From positions 124,001-188,000 of the forward strand of contig NZ_RCCK01000014.1 of assembly GCF_003664035.1 (NCBI RefSeq): DNA of 64,000 nucleotides. Direction: 5' to 3'. Source of the stretch: Pedobacter alluvionis. Its GTDB lineage: Bacteria > Bacteroidota > Bacteroidia > Sphingobacteriales > Sphingobacteriaceae. Both the position numbers and the translations under genes were made by a program. The number at the start of each line of letters is the position of its first letter. The stretch's first letter is position 1. Below the pieces are notes generated by a model. That model worked only from the letters and a program-made list of their open reading frames with translations. It made no database searches and was not told the DNA's origin. Below, piece after piece: positions 8,747 through 18,135 of this stretch.

Positions 8747-9436
8747 CTATGGTACAAATAACCTGTAAATCAAATAGCAAACAATTGTACCTACTGTTGC
8801 GATAATGAAACCGCTTAATCGCTTCTTTTTAATAAAACAGATTAAGATAATCCCGGAGATAGACACCAAGGTCATCAGCACTGCTGAAATATCGATAATC
8901 CACGACCAGGCCTTACCCGAATCTCTTCCTTTGTGTAAATCGTTAATCACAGCTACAGCACCAAACCTGGTTGTGGTTAATTCGTATTTCCCGGTTTCGC
9001 GATCTATAAAAGAATCGGCAAGGTAACCAGGTCCGTTAAAGGTTAAGCTCAGTTCTCTGTCATCCATTCTGAAATCGCTCAACGCACCTTTAACCTGATG
9101 TTTGCTCCTAAAAAACTCAACAAGTTGTAACTTATTGATCTTATTGGTATCAGGTTGATTTACCCATTTTAAGTTTACTGAACCAGAATCTTTGGTAACC
9201 ACTTCCTTACCGGAAGTAAACCAATCTGCATGATTTAAGGTTAAGCCCGATACTGCAAAGAACAGCAGGATTGTAAAACTCACCATCGATAAATAAATGT
9301 GCAGCCAGCGTGATAAACCAGCTAACCGCTTTTTCCCCTTCCCCTTTCCGCTATCTTTTTTAACCTGCTTTTTTCCGAGGCCACCGGGTATAGCCGTTAT
9401 CTTATTTTTTTGCGGTTCCGATTTTTCTGTAGTCAA
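8747..9436 (-). CDS. PepSY-associated membrane protein
   Basis: A 229-residue protein with a Lys/Gly-rich cytoplasmic N-tail, a first membrane helix after RWLHIYLSMVSFTILLFFAV, an extracytoplasmic region (about residues 70-165) and two C-terminal helices. RWLHxxL...SGLTLNHADWF and NDLHKGRDSGKAWSWIIDISA are typical of PepSY_TM proteins, membrane partners of iron or flavin redox systems. The only in-frame start before the first helix is a TTG at 9434-9436, inside the preceding gene: the reading frames overlap by 35 bp, implying coupled translation with the ApbE-like gene. Confidence 0.75.
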   Translation of the reverse strand: MTTEKSEPQKNKITAIPGGLGKKQVKKDSGKGKGKKRLAGLSRWLHIYLSMVSFTILLFFAVSGLTLNHADWFTSGKEVVTKDSGSVNLKWVNQPDTNKINKLQLVEFFRSKHQVKGALSDFRMDDRELSLTFNGPGYLADSFIDRETGKYELTTTRFGAVAVINDLHKGRDSGKAWSWIIDISAVLMTLVSISGIILICFIKKKRLSGFIIATVGTIVCYLIYRLFVP

Positions 9437-10934
9437 GAGATGCTGATGTTAGTTCTTTATTTGGTGTTAATTCTATTTTTTTTGCTGAGCCGGTAAATTT
9501 CATTTCCTGAGCAATTACCTGATAGGTTCCGTGCTCGCGGGCTACTTCAATAAAAACGGTATAAGTGCCTGCTTTTACCAATTTCCCGCTATCGTCTTTT
9601 CCATCCCATGATAAGCTATATTTACCAGGGCCACGTGTAGCAGAACTAGTTGAGCTTAGTTTTCCTTCTGCTCCTTTTTTAAACTCATCGCCATTGGCAC
9701 GGTTCCACGATTTTAAATCTGGCAACCAACGTGGTTTGTTATACCAAATAGCCAGATTACGCACAGGTGTTTTAACTGCATCTTCAATCCAAACGGCCAC
9801 AAACGGACGACGAACACGTTTACCATCAGTAGATTCGATATTGGCAATTTCCAAATTTACAACCAACTCATATTTAGGATTCCAAAGTTTATCAGCTTTG
9901 CTCACTTTTTCTAAAACAGCAACTGGCTTATTTAAAGCAAGCTCGTAATCAGCCCATTTTTTGCTTCTGATTTCTGTGCCATCTTTCGTGATTAACAAAT
10001 ATGCGATATCATTTCTTGTTGCAGTTAATGCTTCAATCCCGGCTAAGGAAAGTACATTAAAAGAAGTAGCCAAAGCTCCTGCTTCGCTGGCATCAGGACC
10101 GATAACCGTTGCACTAATTATTTCTGAAGCAGGTTTTCCTGTACGTGGATCAACGATATGCGAATACCATTTGCCGTTTACCTTAAAACCTCTGCGGTAA
10201 TTACCACTGGTTGCCACAGCCATATTTGATACTTTGATGGTTGTTAACGCAACATCGTTTTCAGCATCAGCTTTAGGGTTCGCTATTTCAATAGTTTCCG
10301 GCTGGTTTCCTTTGATAACCATATCGCCACCAATATTCACCACCACGTTTTCAATTCCTGGACTTTGAACAGCTTTTTCGGCAGCTTTATTAATGATATA
10401 ACTTTTTGCAAAAGAATTTAATGCCAATGGCGCATCATCTAAACGCGTTACGGTTTTATCCTGCTCATTTAAGATGTAATGTTTTTGTTTAACCAAGGTA
10501 ACTGCATTTTGTAATGCTGCAGCTGATGGTAAATGGTTTTCGGCAGCTGCCTTTTTCCAAACATCTCCTATTACTTTAGCTGATGCATCAAGCGCACCGT
10601 TAGTTAATATTTTATAGTTTTCAAACTGTTTTAGAACCTCAAACAAATCCGCCGAAACTTTAGTGGTTTGTTTACCATTGCTCATCCATTTACTAAACTC
10701 GCTGTTCGCTTTATATGCACTTAAAATATCATCAAGCCTGTCGATCTCGTTTAATGCACGCCTTTCGGCTAAATCTGCATCTGCCTGGCTAACTGCTTTA
10801 AATTTTAATTCTAATGATGTACCCAATACATTTTCATAATTGGAAACATATATTCTCAGGGCTTTTTTAGGATTAACAAACGCAGATGCACTTATTACCA
10901 ATAAAACGGCAGCAGTTAAGTGTTTAAACTTCAT
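9402..10934 (-). CDS. FAD:protein FMN transferase fused to a DUF2271 domain
   Basis: Predicted exported protein of 510 residues with an N-terminal signal (MKFKHLTAAVLLVISASAF). Residues about 25-330 are ApbE-like: NSFAKSYIINKAAE, NIGGDMVIKG and GKWYSHIVDPRTGKP, the last being the metal/FAD signature. ApbE enzymes attach FMN to threonines of extracytoplasmic redox proteins. Residues about 350-490 match DUF2271 (RPFVAVWIEDAVKTPVRNLAIWY cut to its core; WLPDLKSW; GTYTVFIEVAREHGTY). The two domains usually occur as separate genes, so the fusion is notable. It overlaps the PepSY gene and likely acts with it in a periplasmic flavin electron chain. Confidence 0.85.
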   Translation of the reverse strand: MKFKHLTAAVLLVISASAFVNPKKALRIYVSNYENVLGTSLELKFKAVSQADADLAERRALNEIDRLDDILSAYKANSEFSKWMSNGKQTTKVSADLFEVLKQFENYKILTNGALDASAKVIGDVWKKAAAENHLPSAAALQNAVTLVKQKHYILNEQDKTVTRLDDAPLALNSFAKSYIINKAAEKAVQSPGIENVVVNIGGDMVIKGNQPETIEIANPKADAENDVALTTIKVSNMAVATSGNYRRGFKVNGKWYSHIVDPRTGKPASEIISATVIGPDASEAGALATSFNVLSLAGIEALTATRNDIAYLLITKDGTEIRSKKWADYELALNKPVAVLEKVSKADKLWNPKYELVVNLEIANIESTDGKRVRRPFVAVWIEDAVKTPVRNLAIWYNKPRWLPDLKSWNRANGDEFKKGAEGKLSSTSSATRGPGKYSLSWDGKDDSGKLVKAGTYTVFIEVAREHGTYQVIAQEMKFTGSAKKIELTPNKELTSASLDYRKIGTAKK

Positions 10935-11205
10935 ATTTAACGGATCATTGAGATTTTAATGCAAAGAAAAGGCTTTATTTGGAATAATTTTAAATAAGCA
11001 GCATTATATTTGAAATAATACAAAATACATGTTAAAATTTATTGATAACCAGCTGTTTTTAGCAAAATTGACTTTATTTAACAAGGGGGTTCAATGATTC
11101 TTAAAAGTTATTTCCCGATGCACAACAGCAATGGCACGAACATGAGCAACGCCTTTGGCATAGCTTTTTACGCTTTAAGCTTTTTTTCCTATTTTCGCTT
11201 ATAAG

Positions 11206-12351
11206 ATGCTTCATATACAATCTAAACTTCCTGGCGTAAGTACCACCATTTTCTCGGTGATGAGTAAACTTGCCACAGAACACAATGCCATTAATCTTTC
11301 TCAGGGATTTCCTGACTATGCCTGCGATCCAAAACTAATTGAATTGGTAAATAAAGCCATGAAAGATGGTTTTAATCAATATGCACCAATGCCGGGTTCT
11401 ACTTTTTTAAAAGAAACCATTGCAGAGAAAGTTGAAAAACTATATCACATTAAGTATAACCCTGAAACAGAAATTACAGTTACAGCCGGTGGAACGCAGG
11501 CTATTTTTACCGCATTAGCAGCCATTATCAATGCAGGTGATGAAGTTATTATTTTCGAACCGGCTTACGATAGTTATGCACCTACCGTTAAACTTTTAGG
11601 TGGCCTGGTTAAAACCTACGAGCTTGCGCCACCTGGTTATGCCATTGACTGGGATATGGTTAAAAAGTTGTTTACAGCCAAAACCAGAATGATCATCTTA
11701 AATACGCCACAAAATCCAACTGGTAGTATTTTATCATCAGATGATATGAAATCGCTTATTAAACTGATTACAGGTACCGACATTTTAATCCTGAGCGATG
11801 AAGTTTATGAACATTTAATTTACGATGAACAAAAGCACCAAAGTGTAATGCTCTATCCGGAATTAAAGCAAAGAAGTTTCATTGTAGCTTCATTTGGCAA
11901 ACTTTTGCATGCTACCGGCTGGAAGCTGGGCTATTGTTTGGCGCCCGAGAGATTAACCGAAGAATTTAGGAAGGTACACCAATTTAATGTTTTCAGCGTT
12001 AATAGTCCCATGCAGCAAGCCATTGCCGATTACATTAAAGAGCCAAAAAATTATAGTGAAATAGGAAATTTCTTTCAACAGAAGAGAGATTATTTCAGAA
12101 ATCTTCTGGCCGAAAGTCGTTTTAAACTTTTGCCGTGTAATGGATCTTATTTTCAATGCGCAAGCTACAGTGACATTAGCGATGAAAAAGATACTGACTT
12201 TAGCATGCGGCTAATTAAGGAATTTGGAGTGGCCACCATTCCGGTTTCTGCATTTTACCAAAAAGCAACCGATCATAAAATTATCAGGTTTTGCTTTGCT
12301 AAAGAAAACGCTACACTTGCCTTAGCGGCCGGAAAATTAAAAAACGTTTAA
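11206..12351 (+). CDS. ybdL: methionine aminotransferase (YbdL-like, PLP fold type I)
   Basis: A 381-residue class I aminotransferase. INLSQGFPDY near the N-terminus, NTPQNPTGS, LSDEVYEHL and the PLP lysine K232 in SFGKLLHATGWKLGY place it with YbdL and kynurenine/glutamine transaminase K enzymes. These amidate 4-methylthio-2-oxobutanoate to methionine with glutamine-like donors. It is followed after 20 bp by an omega-amidase gene, the usual partner that removes the 2-oxoglutaramate by-product. A kynurenine or cysteine-conjugate activity remains possible. Confidence 0.87.
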   Translation: MLHIQSKLPGVSTTIFSVMSKLATEHNAINLSQGFPDYACDPKLIELVNKAMKDGFNQYAPMPGSTFLKETIAEKVEKLYHIKYNPETEITVTAGGTQAIFTALAAIINAGDEVIIFEPAYDSYAPTVKLLGGLVKTYELAPPGYAIDWDMVKKLFTAKTRMIILNTPQNPTGSILSSDDMKSLIKLITGTDILILSDEVYEHLIYDEQKHQSVMLYPELKQRSFIVASFGKLLHATGWKLGYCLAPERLTEEFRKVHQFNVFSVNSPMQQAIADYIKEPKNYSEIGNFFQQKRDYFRNLLAESRFKLLPCNGSYFQCASYSDISDEKDTDFSMRLIKEFGVATIPVSAFYQKATDHKIIRFCFAKENATLALAAGKLKNV

Positions 12352-12371
12352 CCAGACCAAACCAATATACC

Positions 12372-13175
12372 ATGGAAGCACCTGTTTACACTCAAATAGA
12401 AAACCTGAAAGTAACTGTCTTTCAGGCCTACCTTTTTTGGGAAAACATTGAGAAAAACCTCTTAAATCTGGCACTTAGATTATCAATGGGTGTAAGGGAA
12501 AAAACCGATATTATTATTTTACCCGAAATGTTCAATACTGGTTTTAGCATGAATTCTGAAGCTTTAGCTGAAGAAATGGGTGGTAAAACGATGCAGTGGA
12601 TGCAAAAAATGGCACACCTATACAACTGTGTGGTTACAGGTAGTATCATTATAAAAGAAAACAATCAATATTTTAACCGCTTGATCTGGATGGAACCAGA
12701 TGGCAAAAATCAACATTACGATAAACGTCATCTGTTTGGCATGGGAGATGAAGATCAGCATTTTAGTCCCGGGAAAGAAAAACTTATTGTCGAACTTAAA
12801 GGATGGAAAATTAGGTTGGCCATTTGTTATGACTTGCGCTTTCCGGTTTGGTTGCGTAATGTAGACCAGGAATACGACATCTTACTCTTGGTTGCCAGCT
12901 GGCCAGATAAACGATCGGCACATTGGAAAGCATTAATCCCAGCAAGGGCAATAGAAAACCAGAGTTATGTGATTGCTGTAAACCGCGTTGGACATGATGG
13001 AAACCAGATTTACCACAGCGGATTATCGATGTGCTTAGATCCTTACGGTAATACGGTTTATTATAAACCTGAAGATGAAGATTTATATACATTCAGCATC
13101 AATTACGAAGAACTGGTTAAAGTAAGGAGGCAATTTCCTTTTTTAAAGGATGCAGATCGGTTTACCATTAGTTAA
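12372..13175 (+). CDS. yafV: omega-amidase, nitrilase superfamily (YafV-like)
   Basis: A 267-residue carbon-nitrogen hydrolase with the full Glu-Lys-Cys triad: E52 in LPEMFNTGFS, K118 in YDKRHLFGMG and C152 in ICYDLRFPVW. The NTGFS and HLFGMGDE segments are typical of omega-amidases acting on 2-oxoglutaramate. Paired with the methionine aminotransferase 20 bp upstream, it would pull glutamine-dependent transamination of the methionine keto acid towards methionine. The start at 12372 fits the first strand VTVFQAYLFWEN. Confidence 0.9.
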   Translation: MEAPVYTQIENLKVTVFQAYLFWENIEKNLLNLALRLSMGVREKTDIIILPEMFNTGFSMNSEALAEEMGGKTMQWMQKMAHLYNCVVTGSIIIKENNQYFNRLIWMEPDGKNQHYDKRHLFGMGDEDQHFSPGKEKLIVELKGWKIRLAICYDLRFPVWLRNVDQEYDILLLVASWPDKRSAHWKALIPARAIENQSYVIAVNRVGHDGNQIYHSGLSMCLDPYGNTVYYKPEDEDLYTFSINYEELVKVRRQFPFLKDADRFTIS

Positions 13176-13426
13176 ATTAATAACCAATAGTCAATCAAAT
13201 AATTCAACTGAAGCGATCGTTTCAACAATTCAGCAATCACAACAATCTAACAATTAAATAATAACCAATAATTAAATTGCAATTTCAAACGGAAGTAAAA
13301 CGATTAATGAACTAGACCAATCTTCAAATCGCAATTTTCAAACAGGATCGTTCGATTTAACAAAATAACAATTCGACAATCAAACACAATTAACTATTTA
13401 GCCAATTTCAACAATTAACCCGAAAA
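13176..13426. repeat. C+A-rich low-complexity spacer
   Basis: Iterated short words such as CAATCA, AACAATT and TAACCAATA fill the spacer before the asparaginase gene. No gene, hairpin or promoter box stands out. Confidence 0.4.
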
Positions 13427-14461
13427 ATGTTTAACCGCCGTAAATTTATAAAAGCATCTGCCCTATCGGCCGGATTGCTGGCTATTGATAAAAGTAGTAT
13501 TGCTAATGTAATTCCGAATGAAAAAAGAAAAACAGGCAATTTCCCGATCGTAATTTCTACCTGGGATTTTGGAATTGCGGCAAATGCCGATGCATGGAAA
13601 GTACTTTCTTCCGGTGGACGTGCCTTAGATGCAGTAGAACAAGGCGTTTGGGTGCCTGAAGCAGACGAAAAGAATCAATCTGTCGGATACGGCGGTTTGC
13701 CAGATCGCGATGGCCACGTTACCCTTGATGCCTGCATTATGGACGAACTCGGTAACTGCGGTGCTGTTTTGGCATTGGAACATATTAAACACCCCATCTC
13801 CGTTGCACGTAAAGTGATGGAAAAAACCCCGCATGTGATGCTGGCTGGCGATGGTGCTTTACAATTTGCTTTAGAACAGGGATTCAAAAAAGAAAACTTA
13901 CTTACTCCTGCCAGTGAAAAGGCATGGAAAGAATGGTTAAAAACGGCTAAATATGCCCCTGTAATGAATATCGAAAATAAGCTCTACGAGAAAGCGGCAC
14001 CGCAAAAACTTCCGGGCAACCAATACAACCACGATACCATCGGCATGCTCGCTATTGATGCTAAAGGAAATATTTCAGGCGCGTGTACAACCAGCGGCAT
14101 GGCTTATAAATTACATGGAAGAATTGGTGATAGTCCGATTATTGGCGCCGGTCTTTATGTAGACAATGAAGTTGGTGGTGCAACTTCAACTGGCGTAGGT
14201 GAAGAAGTAGTAAGAAATGTGGGCTCGTTTTTAGTAGTAGAACTCATGCGTCAGGGTTTTACACCCGAAGCCGCCTGTAAGGAAGCGGTAATGCGCATTA
14301 TTAAAAAGAAACCCGAAACGGCCAAAAATATACAGGTAGGATTTTTAGCTATTAATAAAAAAGGCGAATATGGTGCTTATGCCATTCAACAGGGGTTTAG
14401 TTATGCGGTTTGTAATGCAGAAAAACAAGATCTTTTAATCAAAGGCAAAAGTTATTATTAA
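13427..14461 (+). CDS. N4-(beta-N-acetylglucosaminyl)-L-asparaginase, Tat-exported
   Basis: Ntn-hydrolase of 344 residues that would cleave the GlcNAc-Asn bond of glycoasparagines. The N-terminus MFNRRKFIKASALSAGLLA is a twin-arginine signal. The autoprocessing site is HD|TIGM: cleavage before T204 frees the catalytic threonine of the beta chain. CTTSGMAYKLHGRIGDSPI and the GAGLYVDNEVGGATSTG stretch complete the glycosylasparaginase pocket. It is 36 bp from cutC and probably co-transcribed. Release of protein-linked N-glycans fits the lifestyle suggested by the fucosidase and sulfatase elsewhere in the window, but this is inference. Confidence 0.92.
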   Translation: MFNRRKFIKASALSAGLLAIDKSSIANVIPNEKRKTGNFPIVISTWDFGIAANADAWKVLSSGGRALDAVEQGVWVPEADEKNQSVGYGGLPDRDGHVTLDACIMDELGNCGAVLALEHIKHPISVARKVMEKTPHVMLAGDGALQFALEQGFKKENLLTPASEKAWKEWLKTAKYAPVMNIENKLYEKAAPQKLPGNQYNHDTIGMLAIDAKGNISGACTTSGMAYKLHGRIGDSPIIGAGLYVDNEVGGATSTGVGEEVVRNVGSFLVVELMRQGFTPEAACKEAVMRIIKKKPETAKNIQVGFLAINKKGEYGAYAIQQGFSYAVCNAEKQDLLIKGKSYY

Positions 14462-14497
14462 TATGTTCAGTTTTCCACAAGATAAATCTAATATATA

Positions 14498-15253
14498 ATG
14501 AGTGAAGAAGCAATTGCTTGCTTAGAAGTATGTGCTAATTCTTACCAATCGGCATTGGCTGCCCAAAATGGTGGAGCAGGAAGAGTGGAGCTTTGCGATA
14601 ACCTGGCAGAAGGTGGCACCACACCAAGTTACGCGCAAATTGCTTTGGCTAAGAAAAATCTATCCATCGAAGTTTGGCCGATTATCCGTCCGCGTGGAGG
14701 CGATTTTTTGTATTCTGATATTGAGTTTGAGTTAATGAAAGAAGATATAAAAATATGTAAATCATTAAATTGTGACGGCATAGTTACCGGAGTACTTAAT
14801 ACTGATGGCACTATCGACAAAGAGAGATGTGCTGAACTGGTCGGGTTAGCCAAACCTATGGAGGTAGCTTTCCACAGGGCATTTGATATGAGCAACGATA
14901 TGGATCAGGCACTGGAAGATTTAATCTCACTCAACATAAAAAGAGTGCTCACCTCCGGAGGTGCCTCTTCTGCAATTCTAGGGGCAGAAAAACTAGCGCA
15001 GCTGGTAAAAAAAGCTAATGGCCGGATTACCATTATGCCTGGTGCGGGTATAAATGAAAACAACATTAAAAACCTTATTGATCAAACCGGTGCCACGCAA
15101 TTTCATGCTTCAGCAAAGGAGTTCGTGCCAAGTAAAATGGAATTCAGAAACACGGAAACCAAAATGGGCAGTATTGAGGACGAATATCGATACGAACTCA
15201 CCTCTGTAGATAAAGTTAAAACACTAGTGAATGTTATTCAAACCATAAGATAA
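14498..15253 (+). CDS. cutC: CutC family protein (copper homeostasis, TIM barrel)
   Basis: A 251-residue protein with all CutC hallmarks: LEVCANSYQSALAAQNGGA, RVELCDNLAEGGTTPS, IRPRGGDFLYS, FHRAFDM, VLTSGG and MPGAGINENN. The family was named for copper tolerance in E. coli, although later work questions a direct copper role. It sits 36 bp behind the glycosylasparaginase gene; no metal-binding cluster is obvious. Cytoplasmic. Confidence 0.93.
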   Translation: MSEEAIACLEVCANSYQSALAAQNGGAGRVELCDNLAEGGTTPSYAQIALAKKNLSIEVWPIIRPRGGDFLYSDIEFELMKEDIKICKSLNCDGIVTGVLNTDGTIDKERCAELVGLAKPMEVAFHRAFDMSNDMDQALEDLISLNIKRVLTSGGASSAILGAEKLAQLVKKANGRITIMPGAGINENNIKNLIDQTGATQFHASAKEFVPSKMEFRNTETKMGSIEDEYRYELTSVDKVKTLVNVIQTIR

Positions 15254-15368
15254 TCCTCATAAGTTCCTGATTTTAAATAAAAAATCATGATTTCCTTATT
15301 GATTTAAGAAAACAATATTTTAACATAGAATTTATAATTTATCGCCAATCTACTATGACTTTTTTTTC

Positions 15369-15376
15369 TATTTTTG
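15369..15376 (+). promoter_or_regulatory. candidate -7 promoter box TATTTTTG
   Basis: Exact match to the Bacteroidota TAnnTTTG element, 20 bp before the ATG at 15396. No convincing -33 TTTG at the right distance, so moderate support. Confidence 0.4.
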
Positions 15377-15395
15377 CGTAAAAAAAACATAATAT

Positions 15396-15920
15396 ATGAA
15401 GAAAATCATCATTTTAATTGCTCTTATTTCAACATCTTTATTTGTAAAAGCCCAAGTAGATGTTATTTCCAAGCACAACGGCGAAACAGTGAAAGGTAAA
15501 GTTGTAAAGGTTGACGAGTATGTTATCGTATTTAAATACGATGGCGAGGATGCCGACAATACAATAGGAAAATATGCTATTGAAAAAATAGTTTATGGTA
15601 AAAGCGGCAGGGTTGAAAATGTAACTGAAAAAATTACTGTAGCCACTGAAGAAGACTGGGAAAAAGTTGTTATTTTAGAGGACAAATCATCGGCAACTGG
15701 TTTAAAAAAGGTTGAAGATATCAGAGGAAAAACCGGATTAATTAATTATCATACTGGTAATTCTGGTGATAAAAAAGCAGAAAAGAAATTGAAAATGGAG
15801 GCTGCTAAAATTGGATGTCCATTCATATTGATGACTGATGACAAAAGTACCGTAGGTTCTTCATCTAACAGGATGGGCGGTTCACAAAATATTAAAAAAG
15901 GTATTGCGTACAAATACTAA
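15396..15920 (+). CDS. secreted hypothetical protein
   Basis: A 174-residue protein with signal peptide MKKIIILIALISTSLFVKAQ, probable cleavage after KAQ. The mature part starts VDVISKHNGETVKGKVVKVD, a small beta-sheet pattern seen at the start of many Bacteroidota exported proteins, and ends in a Gly/Ser/Lys-rich tail. No family recognised. It stands alone between CutC and a shared terminator. Periplasmic or outer-membrane-associated location is inferred from the signal peptide. Confidence 0.6.
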   Translation: MKKIIILIALISTSLFVKAQVDVISKHNGETVKGKVVKVDEYVIVFKYDGEDADNTIGKYAIEKIVYGKSGRVENVTEKITVATEEDWEKVVILEDKSSATGLKKVEDIRGKTGLINYHTGNSGDKKAEKKLKMEAAKIGCPFILMTDDKSTVGSSSNRMGGSQNIKKGIAYKY

Positions 15921-15935
15921 CATAACTATCAATAT

Positions 15936-15968
15936 AAAAGGTGGGCAAAATTCGTTTGCTCACCTTTT
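15936..15968. terminator. strong bidirectional terminator
   Basis: 14-bp stem AAAAGGTGGGCAAA / TTTGCTCACCTTTT with one G-T wobble and a 5-base loop, T-rich tail on the + side and T run on the minus strand. It separates convergent genes ending at 15920 and 15978. Confidence 0.92.
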
Positions 15969-15977
15969 ATATTTTTA

Positions 15978-16370
15978 TTAATCCCCACTCCCCGGCACAT
16001 AGTGTAAACCGGGGGTTAAATAATGTAGTAAAACCACTCTCGAGTACCGGTAATTAATTGGTGACAACAATAAAACACCTGCCAGGATTAAACCAACATA
16101 ATACCACAGGTTTTCATAAATTAAAGGCAAACCCAAAGCATACGATGCCACACCAATGGTTATGATTTCTGCAACGTTCATAGCATAACTTACAAACATG
16201 GCTACATAGAAAAACCCTGGCTCGCGCTCAAATTTTAAGTTGCAATGCGGACAGTTAATATTGGTTTTTTGTAGTCTGAAAGAATAAGCACTCCCTGTAA
16301 AAATATCTCCTTTGCGGCAACGTGGGCATTTACACTGTACAAAAGCCTGGAATTTCGATAACTCAGCCAT
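15978..16370 (-). CDS. DUF983 zinc-ribbon membrane protein
   Basis: A 130-residue protein with two CxxC pairs (CKCPRCRKGDIF and INCPHCNLKFEREPGFFY) forming a zinc ribbon, then two or three membrane helices (VAMFVSYAMNVAEIITIGV and YYVGLILAGVLLLSPI). The EPGFFYVAMFVSY joint is diagnostic of DUF983. Function unknown. Single gene on the minus strand, ending at the shared terminator. Confidence 0.85.
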   Translation of the reverse strand: MAELSKFQAFVQCKCPRCRKGDIFTGSAYSFRLQKTNINCPHCNLKFEREPGFFYVAMFVSYAMNVAEIITIGVASYALGLPLIYENLWYYVGLILAGVLLLSPINYRYSRVVLLHYLTPGLHYVPGSGD

Positions 16371-16502
16371 AATCTTCTAATTTGATAATACAAAGGTAAG
16401 CCTAAAATTAGACACTAATTTATGATCTAAGTCATGTTTGAGAATCGTTTATCAGTTCACTCGTCATTGGTTTATTAGTCGTTCATGCTACCCAATAAAA
16501 CG

Positions 16503-17084
16503 CTAAACTTTTACAATCTTCCCTTTAATGGTTTTGATCAGGCCCTTCTCCGCTAATATTTTAGTGCTACGGATAACGGTTTCCACCCTTAAGCCAGTCA
16601 TGTCGGCTAATTCCTGTCGTGTTACTTTTAAATTTTCACCTACAGCAATATCGCCAAGGAGATAATTGATAATCGTTAACAAACGATGATCAGCCTTTTC
16701 ACTCGCCAGTTCCTCCAGCATCATCGATTTATAAAAAAGGCGGGTACTTAAAGTACGGATTAGCTCCATGCTAAAATCGGGCTCATTTTTAATCAGTTCA
16801 AAAAAATCCTCTTTATTTACCGCAATAACCTGCGAATCTTTATTGGCAATGGTAAAGGCCAAATAAGGACGATCAATTAATAAAGCAGGTTCACCGAAAT
16901 ACTGCCCGGTTTTAAAAACGCCCTGAATAAATTCCTTTCCCTCATCACTCACGGTAACCATTCGCACCTCGCCCGATTTGATAAAATACACGTAACGGGG
17001 CTGCATACCCGGCTCGTAAATAACTGAATCTTCTGAATAGCTTTTGAGTTTTAAACCTTTATCAATCAGTTTTTGGAAGTTCAT
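16503..17084 (-). CDS. Crp/Fnr family transcriptional regulator
   Basis: A 193-residue regulator. Residues about 15-115 form a cyclic-nucleotide-binding-like jelly roll (VYFIKSGEVRMVTVSDEGKE, GQYFGEPALLID). Residues about 140-190 form a winged helix (TRQELADMTGLRVETVIRSTKILAEKG). No cysteines suited to an Fe-S cluster are present, so it is not an Fnr-type oxygen sensor by sequence. It lies 64 bp downstream of ddl on the same strand. Its target genes cannot be read from this window. Confidence 0.88.
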   Translation of the reverse strand: MNFQKLIDKGLKLKSYSEDSVIYEPGMQPRYVYFIKSGEVRMVTVSDEGKEFIQGVFKTGQYFGEPALLIDRPYLAFTIANKDSQVIAVNKEDFFELIKNEPDFSMELIRTLSTRLFYKSMMLEELASEKADHRLLTIINYLLGDIAVGENLKVTRQELADMTGLRVETVIRSTKILAEKGLIKTIKGKIVKV

Positions 17085-17148
17085 TATTGTTCAGGTAAAT
17101 CAGTATAAAGATTCTTCATTGCATTCAGAATGACAAAACTCACAAGTA

Positions 17149-18135
17149 CTACCCCAGCGTTTCTTTCATTAAAAGGGTATAAAATGCTTTAAGCGTAATA
17201 CCCATTGCAGCTACCTGCTGTGGAATAAAACTGGTTGCTGTTTGTCCGGGAATGGTATTGATTTCGATAAAATAAAATTTGCCGGTTCCTTCCTCTAGGA
17301 AATAATCAATACGTACCACTCCCCTGCAATTTAATTTCTGATATACTTCCTTCACCACCTTTTGCACACGGCTCACCTCCTCGGCACTCATTCTACCGGG
17401 AGTAATTTCTTCTGTTGCGCCAGGCGTATACTTTGCTTCGAAATCGAAAAACTCATTTTTCGGGATTACTTCTGTTGCAGGTAAAACAACAACTTTGCCC
17501 TCGGCGCCGAAAATGCCGATCGAAAACTCCCTGCCACTTACAAACTCTTCTATTAAAATCTGACTATCTTCTTTAAATGCTTTTTCAATGGCCATTTCCA
17601 GATCATCAGCATGTTTTACCTTAGTCATGCCAATACTACTGCCCCCGCTGTTGGGTTTAACAAAATATGGCAATCTTAAATCCTGCTTAATCTGATTTAA
17701 ATTATAGTTGCCACCCTTAAATATCTGCACAGATTTTGCGGTGTGCAGGTTATCAATGCCTTCTACAACGGCTTTGGTATAACCTTTATTCATGGTGATG
17801 GATGAAGTTAATGCATCGCAGGCCGTATATGGGATACCTAACATATCGAAATAGCCTTGTAATTTCCCATCCTCGCCAGGTGAACCATGTATGGCAATAA
17901 AAACGCCATCAAACTTAATTTTTCTTCCTTCAAGTGTTAAGGAAAAATCATTTTTATCAATTTCAATCTTAACAGAATCGGCAGGTTCATAAAACCAGCC
18001 CTTTTCGTTCAGCATAATCTTATACACATCGTATAAATCCGAGTCGATATTCTGCGCAATAGTAGCTGCACTTTTTACAGAAACAACCCATTCGCCTGTG
18101 GTACCGCCTGTTAACAATGCTATCGTTTTCTTCAT
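17149..18135 (-). CDS. ddl: D-alanine--D-alanine ligase
   Basis: Makes the D-Ala-D-Ala terminus of peptidoglycan precursors. The 328-residue ATP-grasp enzyme starts KKTIALLTGGTTGEWVVSVKSA, the Bacteroidota form of the usual GGxSxExxVS loop. It carries AIHGSPGEDGKLQGYFDMLGIPYT (in part), SITMNKGYTK, FVKPNSGGSSIGM and IEINTIPGQT, all expected substrate and Mg-ATP motifs. It is divergent from the PASTA/mltG gene group, consistent with a cell-wall neighbourhood. Confidence 0.94.
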   Translation of the reverse strand: MKKTIALLTGGTTGEWVVSVKSAATIAQNIDSDLYDVYKIMLNEKGWFYEPADSVKIEIDKNDFSLTLEGRKIKFDGVFIAIHGSPGEDGKLQGYFDMLGIPYTACDALTSSITMNKGYTKAVVEGIDNLHTAKSVQIFKGGNYNLNQIKQDLRLPYFVKPNSGGSSIGMTKVKHADDLEMAIEKAFKEDSQILIEEFVSGREFSIGIFGAEGKVVVLPATEVIPKNEFFDFEAKYTPGATEEITPGRMSAEEVSRVQKVVKEVYQKLNCRGVVRIDYFLEEGTGKFYFIEINTIPGQTATSFIPQQVAAMGITLKAFYTLLMKETLG

